DNA of 27,184 nucleotides from an uncultured Oscillospiraceae bacterium (lineage in GTDB: Bacteria; Bacillota; Clostridia; Oscillospirales; Ruminococcaceae). Under the pieces are notes generated by a model. It was not told the DNA's origin. It ran no database searches and saw only the letters and a list, made by a program, of their open reading frames with translations. The stretch lies in assembly GCA_902489475.1 (NCBI GenBank), contig CABUAH010000019.1:1-27184 (forward strand). The letters run 5' to 3'. Positions 1 through 7,206 of this stretch are shown here, piece after piece; the stretch's first letter is position 1, and each line of letters opens with the position of its first letter. The position numbers were made by a program, and so were the translations under genes.

Positions 1-79
1 TACCACTGCGCTGATTTTATTTTCAATAATGTCCTATTTGATATTGCAATTTAGAGTTTTTTAAAAGGGGGGGTGCTGC

Positions 80-1552
80 TTACCTTAAATCGAAGCCCTG
101 TGCTGCAAATTCCTCCAAGACATTCTTAATCGGAAAATTCTTTACCTTATGGTAAGACGTTTTCTCGGAATTTGTGTAAATTTTCAAATTACACTGCTTG
201 TTAAAATACTGTGCGACCGTCTGTTTAGTTGCTGCAATACAAATTCTCTCTGCCGGAACGACAACAGTATGAAAGCTGTAAAATCGGCAGTAGCTGAGCG
301 TTGCATATCCGTCGTGAAAACCTATTCCGGTAGTAAAAATTGAAGCGAACTTAACAACAATAAACCAAAAGCCCGGAATTAAAAACATCATCATCATAAA
401 CATTATGATAGACTCCCATTCGGGAAATATCCATGAAACTATAGACGCTGCAACAGGAACGAGTGCAACGATTAAAATAGGCGTTGTCAAAAAAGACAAA
501 ATTGACAAAAGACGGCTTCTTAAAGTAAGAGTCGGACGGGGGATTTTAGGTACCAAAACCTTTAACGACATAAGCATCTCTTCGTTAGTGGTTATAGGAA
601 CTAAAACAGAAATCTGAGCATTGCTTTTTCCGTATCCCGCACAATTGATATGCACCGAACATATTTTAAACATTCTCATAAGAAAGCTTTGCCTTGTATC
701 AATAAAATTAATTTTGTTTATATCAATGATGTTTATTTGTCGAGTAATGATTCCGGACTGTATTATAATATTAGAGCCTTGCCTTACGGCGGTAAAATCC
801 CAATGACGTATTAAATTCACAAGAAACGAATACAGCCATCCGACAACTATTACCATAACTATGGCTATAGTTATCGGCGAAAGGCTTACAGTAACAAACC
901 GTGCAACCTGATTATTTATATCAAGGAGAAACTGCTGTTCAATTTCTCTTCCGACAATTTTCGACCCTTGATAAAGAAGAGTCGCAATAAGAACAACACC
1001 CGAAATTGTTGAAGAAAACAAAAACGAGAAGATAAAAAGCTGAGTCTTTTTCGGCTGATATGAGAATTTAGCCAGTCCCTCACCGTGACCTTTTATAATA
1101 TTGTATATCTTGTCGAATTCGCTTTTTTTGATTATAAGCGTAACATTGTGCTTTGAAAACAATCTTGAGTTTGAATTCGTGTCAATATTTATCTTATACG
1201 CTCTGAAAAGCCGAAGAAAAGCACTTTGTGAACAGGTTACAGACGAAGCTTCTTTATAATATATCTTTGATTTTATAAGCCCGAAATATCCTGTTCCGGT
1301 TTGGATATACTCCTCCTCAACTCTAAAAGAAATAAAAAACCATCTTAGAAAAGCAAAACCGAAAATTAAAGAAACGATTAAAATATCAAGCCATGCACCT
1401 CTAAGCCATTCGGCAATATTAAACTTCATTGCGATCAGACTTCTCGTAAGAGGAATAAGCAAAAGCCAAAAGCCCCCGGTGATATAATTAAACATCGCTA
1501 TGGGGTGCTGACGATATTTAAAAATATAAGAAAAAATGCTCTTTTCTCCCAC
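80..1552 (-). CDS. ydbT: YdbT-like membrane protein with three bacterial PH (bPH2) domains
   Basis: A 490-residue membrane protein with six predicted transmembrane helices in three pairs (roughly residues 22-42/49-72, 170-195/220-248 and 348-376/383-407). Each pair is followed by a soluble bPH2-type segment, which is the architecture of Bacillus subtilis YdbT (about 490 residues). The start is GTG, placed by AGGAGG eight bases upstream. It lies 65 bases downstream of a one-domain PH protein, matching the ydbS-ydbT order in Bacillus, where the pair is SigW-controlled and linked to resistance to antimicrobial peptides. That role is from the Bacillus family; nothing here proves it in this organism. 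The gene is complete at the left edge of the window (TAA at 80-82). The molecular activity of bPH2 membrane proteins is not established. Confidence 0.85.
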   Translation of the reverse strand: MGEKSIFSYIFKYRQHPIAMFNYITGGFWLLLIPLTRSLIAMKFNIAEWLRGAWLDILIVSLIFGFAFLRWFFISFRVEEEYIQTGTGYFGLIKSKIYYKEASSVTCSQSAFLRLFRAYKINIDTNSNSRLFSKHNVTLIIKKSEFDKIYNIIKGHGEGLAKFSYQPKKTQLFIFSFLFSSTISGVVLIATLLYQGSKIVGREIEQQFLLDINNQVARFVTVSLSPITIAIVMVIVVGWLYSFLVNLIRHWDFTAVRQGSNIIIQSGIITRQINIIDINKINFIDTRQSFLMRMFKICSVHINCAGYGKSNAQISVLVPITTNEEMLMSLKVLVPKIPRPTLTLRSRLLSILSFLTTPILIVALVPVAASIVSWIFPEWESIIMFMMMMFLIPGFWFIVVKFASIFTTGIGFHDGYATLSYCRFYSFHTVVVPAERICIAATKQTVAQYFNKQCNLKIYTNSEKTSYHKVKNFPIKNVLEEFAAQGFDLR

Positions 1553-1617
1553 CTGGGTTTCCTCCTTTCAGCGCCTTTTAATGCACAGTGTAAAACATCA
1601 ATAACACTCTTTGACCG

Positions 1618-2070
1618 TTAGTTGATCCCGTCACGCCTTTTTATATATTCCTCAAGATAGTTTATTATTTCAAGCGCATCATTTCTTGACAAAAACATAA
1701 ATATAACTCGCCCTCCGAAAGCGTTTATCGTGACAAAATTAAGCCCTGTAAACTGTGAAAGCGGAAATATTACAGAAGAAACATACTGTATCGACTCAAG
1801 CTTCATGTACTGCTTTGTGAAAAACAACATTCCCACTTGCTTTTTTATCTCTTTAGGACCTATTGTATATCTTGATGACTTAAAAAATATCGGAAGAAAG
1901 ATACAGCCGTATAAAACTGTTACAACTGCAAAAAGCCCGATAACAAGCCACATGACAATAGGGTAGTCGGAAAGATAAACAAAGCTTAAATATATCACGG
2001 CAATAGTAACAACAATCATCACTATTCTTATAAAATTCAGCGCCGCCTTGTTCATTTTATATGTTTTCAT
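1618..2070 (-). CDS. ydbS: YdbS-like membrane protein with one PH (bPH2) domain
   Basis: A 150-residue protein with two N-terminal transmembrane helices (about residues 13-31 and 38-61), then one bPH2 domain with the typical start 'SSRYTIGPKEIKKQ' and a later 'QYMKLESIQYV' strand. Length and layout match YdbS of Bacillus (about 159 residues), and the next gene downstream is YdbT-like, so the two probably form one membrane complex. An AAGGAGAT stretch precedes the ATG at a rather long spacing (about 12 bases). It lies 38 bases after the dUTPase-like gene and is probably co-transcribed with it. The function in this organism is inferred only from the family. Confidence 0.82.
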   Translation of the reverse strand: MKTYKMNKAALNFIRIVMIVVTIAVIYLSFVYLSDYPIVMWLVIGLFAVVTVLYGCIFLPIFFKSSRYTIGPKEIKKQVGMLFFTKQYMKLESIQYVSSVIFPLSQFTGLNFVTINAFGGRVIFMFLSRNDALEIINYLEEYIKRRDGIN

Positions 2071-2108
2071 TTAATTTTGGATCTCCTTTAAATAAAGACG
2101 CTTGCTCC

Positions 2109-2516
2109 TTAACTCTTTTTTACATCGTCCACATTCAATTTTGGAATTGAAACTCTTGTAACGACAAGTCTTGCAATTTTTTCTCCGTTGCTTATCGTTC
2201 TCATAACCTTTGAGTTATTTATCAGCGCCACAACTATTTCGCCCTTGTAGTCACCGCTTATAACGCCTATGTTATTTGCCAGATATATCTGTTTCTCGCT
2301 GACAAGCTCATTTGCCGGCATGATCAAAGCCGCTAAGTCAGCAAGCTCTCTTTCATCCATTTGAAAGGTTATTGCCGTTCTGATTAACTTAATATCTCCC
2401 GGAAACAAAACCTTGTCCTCATCCAAATATGCATAAAGTTCAAAAGCAGGCGCATTTCCCTTTGACATAACAGGAACCTTTGCGTCCTCTTTTAATTTTT
2501 TAAATACAAGTTTCAT
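2109..2516 (-). CDS. dUTPase-fold protein, probably catalytically degenerate
   Basis: A 135-residue protein whose middle aligns by eye with trimeric dUTPases: 'APAFELYAY' (motif 1), 'IMPANE' (motif 2 position), 'GVISGDYKGEIVV' (motif 3) and 'GEKIARLVV' (motif 4). Key residues differ. The motif 1 Asp is Glu26. The PRS(S/G) phosphate loop of motif 2 reads PANE (67-70). The motif 3 Asp that activates the water is Ser87. The C-terminal arm carrying motif 5 (Gly-rich, FGSTG type) is absent, since the protein stops soon after motif 4. An active enzyme would convert dUTP to dUMP; this one may instead bind nucleotide or a partner. It is followed at 38 bases by the ydbS-ydbT-like pair. The fold assignment is fairly secure; loss of activity is inference. 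Confidence 0.75.
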   Translation of the reverse strand: MKLVFKKLKEDAKVPVMSKGNAPAFELYAYLDEDKVLFPGDIKLIRTAITFQMDERELADLAALIMPANELVSEKQIYLANNIGVISGDYKGEIVVALINNSKVMRTISNGEKIARLVVTRVSIPKLNVDDVKKS

Positions 2517-2553
2517 AATTACTTATCTTCTCCCTTAATAAATCTTGATTCAT

Positions 2554-2614
2554 AATTCCGAATTCCTAATTCCGACCTCCACATTAATTCCGAATTCCGA
2601 ATTCCTAATTCCGA
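2554..2614. repeat. Short tandem heptamers of the AATTCC(G/T) type
   Basis: Two blocks of 7-base units AATTCCG or AATTCCT: three units at 2554-2574 and four at 2586-2613. Each contains or borders the palindrome GAATTC. They fill most of the 99-base gap between the U32 gene and the dUTPase-like gene, and the TAA stop of the U32 gene lies within the repeat's trailing AATTAA. The array is too small and lacks the unique spacers needed for CRISPR. Its role is unknown; it resembles the dispersed AT-rich mini-repeats often seen between genes in gut Clostridia. Confidence 0.7.
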
Positions 2615-2615
2615 A

Positions 2616-4652
2616 TTAAATTATCCCTCTATAATAAAGACCTCTTGTGAAGTCACCGGCAGGCTTTGATTTTGAAAAATACATCTTTATTATCTTTTTT
2701 ACGCTGTCGGCGTCCTCGTTTTCAAGCATAATCACTTTGAAATCAGCATTTTGAATTTCCTTATCTAAAAGATATAAGACCTCAGAATTTAAAAGCTCAT
2801 AATACCCTTTTTCCTTGTGACAGTTTATAAAAAATGTTTTTCCCATTCTGTCGCAGATTTTTTTGTTACAGCCCTTACAGCTTCCCATTTCAGCCTTTAT
2901 CGGACAATTCCTTAAAAGCATAAGCGGAAGCCGTCCGTAAACTATGTTTCCCGTTTTTATCGGTCTGCGAAGTGCATTTATCTTCTTATCCCGAAGCTCA
3001 AACGAAAGTTCAAGATCCTCCGCTCCCATTTGAGCTATAATCTCAAGCGAATTGGAATTTGTTATGTTCATACCAAACCCCGCATGAATTGTTCCTTTGC
3101 CCCTTAAAAGCTCAAAGTGCGAAAGGTTCTGTGCAAGGAAATGAGTTATTCCGATTTCTTTTGCCCTGTTTATTTGCTCGGTTATGATCTGCTCGTCCGT
3201 CATAAATCTGTCAAGACTAAGACAAAGCTTTTCTTTATTTATTTCGGTTTTTAATATCTCCGAAAACGGAAGTGCAACAAGCTCTACCACAGAAATATCA
3301 ATTTTTTCAAGCTGAGCTGCTCTTTGTGCTCTGATTCTGAGAGTCGGCACAGGCAAAAAGCTGTTTTCTATTTCCTTAAGAGGTTTGATTTCTCTAAATG
3401 CTTTTACAACCGTATTTTTCTCAGCTCTCTTTTTGTCAAGCGCTTCCGTCGCTTGCCGCCTGAGTGAATTTATCTGCGAAACAGGTATATAAACATCATC
3501 GTCCATATCCGTTTTCACGTCCGAAAGCGTATAAATCGTATCGCCCAGCTTACTAAGCTGTCTTTTAATTATATCATCACTCATCGCTCGATTTTTAGCG
3601 GTTTGAGGCGCATTGCCGAAAATTTTAGCACTGATGCCGCTGCTGTCGGTAATTGTAAGAGAAATTTCCTGACCCTTTTTTGCAGACATATAAAAGTTTA
3701 TGCAAGAGCGTTTAAACGGCGACTTATATCCCTCTCGTATTTCGTTAAAAGTATCCTTGGCAGATATTACGTCCTGCCTTTTACGAAAGCCGAACATATC
3801 TTTGCCGAGCTTATTATTTATATATCCGTTTGTAAAACCGTCACGGGAAAAAACATTCTGCAAAAGCTGTTTATTAAAGCTATCCTTTTCAAGCGCATTT
3901 TTACACTCTCTTGTCGCTGCCGCCGTATATTCTGGCCGCTTCATACGCCCCTCTATTTTAAAAGATGTTACTCCTATCCTCTCAAGCTCTTTTAAATCCT
4001 CCAATGCACAGAGATCCTTGAGGGAAAGCGCATATTTACCGTCTACAGCCTCTCCTATGCTGAACGGAAGTCTGCACGCTCCTGCACACAAGCCCCTGTT
4101 CGCACTTCTCGAACCCAGCATTGCAGAAAGATAGCATTGCCCCGAAACAGACATACAAAGCGCACCGTGAACAAAAACCTCTGTTTCGACGCCGGTCTTT
4201 ACTATTTCTTTTATCGTATCAAGCGAACATTCCCTTGACAAAACGACCCGACAAAAACCAAGCCTTTTCGCTGCCATGGCACCCTTGGGTGTGTGTATCG
4301 TCATTTGCGTAGACGCATGAAGCGGCATATCCGAAACACATTCTTTTGCAAGCTTCAACACACCAAGATCCTGAATTATAAGTCCGTCGATTCCCGCCTT
4401 TGCCGCAAATTCAAGCTCCTTTACAACATCGTTTCGCTCATCGTCAAAGTAAACGGTATTTATAGCCTGGTATATTTTCACTCCTCTTTTGTGACACTCA
4501 AAAACTGCGTCGGCAATTTCTTCTCTTTTAAAGTTTGCAGCGTTTTGTCTTGCAGAAAATCGCTCCGAGCCAAAATATACTGCGTCTGCTCCGCTGTCGA
4601 GTGCCGCCATAAGCGATTCAAAGCTTCCGGCAGGAGACAATATCTCGCTCAT
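2616..4652 (-). CDS. Peptidase U32 family protein with DUF3656-like C-terminus (RlhA-like, probable Fe-S RNA hydroxylase)
   Basis: A 678-residue protein. The N-terminal 'EILSPAGSFESLMAALDSGADAVYFG' barrel opening and the cysteine signature C166-x6-C173, then NRG-x-C189-x3-C193-R are typical of U32 proteins, where four cysteines hold an iron-sulfur cluster. The length and the C-terminal half match the long DUF3656 form, as in E. coli RlhA, which hydroxylates C2501 of 23S rRNA; the shorter relative TrhP acts on tRNA. A second cysteine group (C583, C592, C595, C600, C611) near the C-terminus could bind another metal. The name 'peptidase/collagenase' is historical for this group. The ATG overlaps the zapA stop codon by one base (TAATG), so translation is probably coupled. 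Which RNA is modified cannot be read from sequence. Confidence 0.85.
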   Translation of the reverse strand: MSEILSPAGSFESLMAALDSGADAVYFGSERFSARQNAANFKREEIADAVFECHKRGVKIYQAINTVYFDDERNDVVKELEFAAKAGIDGLIIQDLGVLKLAKECVSDMPLHASTQMTIHTPKGAMAAKRLGFCRVVLSRECSLDTIKEIVKTGVETEVFVHGALCMSVSGQCYLSAMLGSRSANRGLCAGACRLPFSIGEAVDGKYALSLKDLCALEDLKELERIGVTSFKIEGRMKRPEYTAAATRECKNALEKDSFNKQLLQNVFSRDGFTNGYINNKLGKDMFGFRKRQDVISAKDTFNEIREGYKSPFKRSCINFYMSAKKGQEISLTITDSSGISAKIFGNAPQTAKNRAMSDDIIKRQLSKLGDTIYTLSDVKTDMDDDVYIPVSQINSLRRQATEALDKKRAEKNTVVKAFREIKPLKEIENSFLPVPTLRIRAQRAAQLEKIDISVVELVALPFSEILKTEINKEKLCLSLDRFMTDEQIITEQINRAKEIGITHFLAQNLSHFELLRGKGTIHAGFGMNITNSNSLEIIAQMGAEDLELSFELRDKKINALRRPIKTGNIVYGRLPLMLLRNCPIKAEMGSCKGCNKKICDRMGKTFFINCHKEKGYYELLNSEVLYLLDKEIQNADFKVIMLENEDADSVKKIIKMYFSKSKPAGDFTRGLYYRGII

Positions 4653-5113
4653 TATTTAAAAAATGAAGTTTGCTCGCTTTTAGGCGTATTAGCAAACGGC
4701 TTTTGTTCTCTCTCGTCCTTTTTCGGAGTTACAAACACATTGCTTGACGGCTTTTGATAGGGCTTAGCCTGAGCTGTGCTGTTATTTTGCTCAAGCTCTT
4801 TTATTCTCTTTTCAAGCTTTGCGATCTCGCTTTCTTTATTGGCAAGCTCCTGCCTTGCTTTTGATGCATCATCCGCATAAGTCTTAATCTGCTGGCGGAT
4901 ATTCTGAGCGCTCTCATCGCTTCTTACCGCCTTATCAAGACAATCAAGCGATACCAAAACCGCAGCGTCTGTAAGAGTCATATTTCCGACTCCGGAAACA
5001 ATTTCAGAAAGCTTCTCGTTCAGTCTGTCCGCAAGCGCCTGTGTATATTCGAGCGTCTGATCGGTTGTAATATTAAGTTCTTTGTTAAAGATTTTTATTC
5101 TATAGGTATTCAT
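4652..5113 (-). CDS. zapA: Cell division protein ZapA
   Basis: A 153-residue ZapA family protein. The N-terminal globular part (about 1-70) has the ZapA pattern 'YRIKIFNKELNITTD' and then 'LTDAAVLVSLDCLD'. It is followed by a coiled coil (about 70-115) rich in Glu, Lys and Leu heptads, then a low-complexity, Lys/Gln/Pro-rich tail. ZapA binds FtsZ and bundles its filaments at the septum. The tail beyond the coiled coil makes it longer than the roughly 85-110 residues usual in the family. GGAGAGG lies seven bases before the ATG, and a sigma-A-like promoter lies just upstream. The U32 gene overlaps its stop codon; this zapA-U32 pairing is common in Clostridia. Confidence 0.88.
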   Translation of the reverse strand: MNTYRIKIFNKELNITTDQTLEYTQALADRLNEKLSEIVSGVGNMTLTDAAVLVSLDCLDKAVRSDESAQNIRQQIKTYADDASKARQELANKESEIAKLEKRIKELEQNNSTAQAKPYQKPSSNVFVTPKKDEREQKPFANTPKSEQTSFFK

Positions 5114-5154
5114 AAAACATCCTCTCCTTCATGAATCATATCATGACCCATTGT

Positions 5155-5183
5155 ATTGTACCACAATATCTGAAAAAAGTAAA
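5155..5183 (-). promoter_or_regulatory. Sigma-A-like promoter for zapA-U32
   Basis: On the minus strand, TTTACT (5178-5183), a 17-base spacer, then TACAAT (5155-5160) with an upstream TGG that makes an extended -10. It lies about 42 bases before the zapA ATG and downstream of the GH42 terminator, which separates the two transcription units. Confidence 0.6.
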
Positions 5184-5220
5184 GCAAAACGCTTTTTATC
5201 AAAACGCACCAATATGTGAA

Positions 5221-5250
5221 AACCCCCGGTGCAGTTTTGCACAGGAGGTT
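5221..5250 (-). terminator. Probable terminator after the GH42 pair
   Basis: An inverted repeat: 12-base arms 5221-5232 and 5239-5250 with a 6-base loop, one mismatch and one G-T pair, 15 bases after the stop of the second GH42 gene. In the minus direction only four T residues follow, so it may be a weak intrinsic terminator. Confidence 0.55.
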
Positions 5251-5265
5251 ATTACCGAATATCTA

Positions 5266-7206
5266 TTAAGCTCTTTGTATCTTCATTTCAAAAGGCTTAA
5301 GCTCCAAAGTTTTGCCGAAAAGCTCAAAGGATTTTTTGAGATTAGTGTTATTAAAGATAAACCTCACCTTTTTGTTTTGTGATTCCCTAGTCGTTATCTC
5401 AATTCCATCCGGAATACCCTCTATAAAGTCCGCACCCGAAAGCTCTAATGCCTCTTTGACTATTTTTTGATAAAGCTTCTTTTCACCGACTGTCCCTATA
5501 TAAAAGGCTGTCCCTTTTTCGACATTATTTTTTGCAACGGCACATTTTCCTTTAAAATAATCTCCGTCATAAAAGGCGATAGGTTCTGCTGTTTCAAGCT
5601 TTATAATATCACCCCATTGCTTAGCTTTAAAAAACTCGCCGTCTGCGAACCGAACGTCTATGCTGTCATAACCTATAGGATCATATTCCTCCACACTTGC
5701 ACCGACAAGCGTTCTGAATACTGTCGGAAGCGGTGACATGATGCAGTTGTTATGCTTATCCTTAACCCCGCATCTGTTAGTTAAAATTACGCTTGCTCCG
5801 TTTTCTGCCGCCATATAAAGCCTTTTTGCAACAAGCTCATCTGTGACGTAAAGTTCAGGTGCGGCAATTACCTTATATCCTTCAAACGAATCCTTTTCGC
5901 TTACTATATCAACATTTACACCCATTTTTAAAAATGCGTTATGCAAGAGCTTCAGTTGCTCAAGATAATACATAGAATCCGTCTGCGGCTGAATTTTAAA
6001 CGCATATTCGCTGTCGGTCGAATAGAGTATAGCGACCTCCGACTTTATTTTAGAACCCTTCAAGTCCTCAAGCTCTTTTGCTGTCTTACAAAGCTCACTA
6101 AACTCAAAGAAACGCCTTGAAGGAACATTCGAGTGATCAATCAGCCCATGCCAGTGCATTTCAGCTCCGCCAACTGCCGTTCTCCAGCGAAAATGAACTA
6201 CCGTGTCCGCTCCATGTGCGAACGCTTGCAAAGAATAGCCTTTTATCATGCCCGGTGACGGCATTCGGCTCATCGGCGCCCAGCTTCCCATTCCTCCGCT
6301 TAACTGTTCCATTACCCAAAAGTTTTGCTTTTTTATCCCTCTCATAAGGTCGAGATGAAAGGCATGAGAATAGCATTCTTCAGGATTTTCGGGAAGCTTT
6401 GTTGTCGGGTAGTTGTCATAAGATACAAAATCAAGCTCTGAAAACTCCCTGTAAAAATCAATCATATTTTCGCAAAACCATGTGTTTGTAGTAACTTTTA
6501 CATGAGGGCAGTTTTTCCTTATTATATCTCGCTGACGCTTGATGTATTCAATTGCGTCATCGGACGCAAATCTGTTAAAATCAAGCATATATGCCGGATT
6601 AAACCAAGCGTAATTATAGCTTCCAAACGGCGGATTCACTTGATTCCACGACGAATATTCTCCGCTCCAAACATTGTTTTTATAGGCTTTGTTTACATTC
6701 TCAAGAGTTTGGTATTTTTCCTTAAGCCACTCACGGTAACGGCCTGTACAAGTTTCACAAAAGCAGAAATTTGCTTCAAGTTCGTTGTCTATCTGCCATG
6801 CGACTACCGCTTTGTTGTCCTTATACCTGCTCGTCAAAAGTTCAACAATTCTATCTGCCAGCCTTAAAAAATCCGGATCATTATAGCAGCGGTGTCCTCT
6901 TATTCCTATTGCAATTTTTCTGCCGTCACGTCCCGTCTGCACTGCATTCGGATATTTTTCATAAAGCCAAAGAGGGGGACAGTTTGTAGGAGTGCAAAGT
7001 ACAATCTCCATACCCTTTGAAGAAAAAAGCTCTATGACCTCATCAAGCCAAGAAAAATCAAACTCGCCCTCTCTTGGCTCAAGTCTGCTCCATGCAAACT
7101 CCGCAAGACGCACAACCGAAACGCCTGTTTTTTTCATTAAAGCTGCGTCCTGTTCCCACAACGCTTTATCCCAATGCTCCGGGTAATAATCAACTCCTAT
7201 TTTCAT
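5266..7206 (-). CDS. GH42 beta-galactosidase (second of the pair)
   Basis: A 646-residue glycoside hydrolase of family 42. It begins 'MKIGVDYYPEHWDKALWEQD', typical of GH42. The acid/base is Glu142 in 'WQIDNE' and the nucleophile is Glu300 in 'FWVMEQLSG'. Cysteines C107, C148, C150 and C153 match the zinc site known in Thermus GH42. The order is a TIM barrel (about 1-390), a trimerisation domain beginning 'SEVAILYST' and a small C-terminal beta domain. There is no signal peptide, so it should act in the cytoplasm on imported small beta-galactosides. Its ATG overlaps the stop of the upstream GH42 gene in an ATGA, implying translational coupling. The substrate cannot be told from sequence; GH42 enzymes often take plant galactans or milk and mucin oligosaccharides. 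Confidence 0.92.
   Translation of the reverse strand: MKIGVDYYPEHWDKALWEQDAALMKKTGVSVVRLAEFAWSRLEPREGEFDFSWLDEVIELFSSKGMEIVLCTPTNCPPLWLYEKYPNAVQTGRDGRKIAIGIRGHRCYNDPDFLRLADRIVELLTSRYKDNKAVVAWQIDNELEANFCFCETCTGRYREWLKEKYQTLENVNKAYKNNVWSGEYSSWNQVNPPFGSYNYAWFNPAYMLDFNRFASDDAIEYIKRQRDIIRKNCPHVKVTTNTWFCENMIDFYREFSELDFVSYDNYPTTKLPENPEECYSHAFHLDLMRGIKKQNFWVMEQLSGGMGSWAPMSRMPSPGMIKGYSLQAFAHGADTVVHFRWRTAVGGAEMHWHGLIDHSNVPSRRFFEFSELCKTAKELEDLKGSKIKSEVAILYSTDSEYAFKIQPQTDSMYYLEQLKLLHNAFLKMGVNVDIVSEKDSFEGYKVIAAPELYVTDELVAKRLYMAAENGASVILTNRCGVKDKHNNCIMSPLPTVFRTLVGASVEEYDPIGYDSIDVRFADGEFFKAKQWGDIIKLETAEPIAFYDGDYFKGKCAVAKNNVEKGTAFYIGTVGEKKLYQKIVKEALELSGADFIEGIPDGIEITTRESQNKKVRFIFNNTNLKKSFELFGKTLELKPFEMKIQRA

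Noticed and set aside
2554..2614. CRISPR-like array
   Set aside because: Units are 7 bases, without unique spacers, and no cas genes are near.
3603..4312. Open frames on the + strand opposite the U32 gene
   Set aside because: They mirror the codon pattern of a conserved gene and have no family features.
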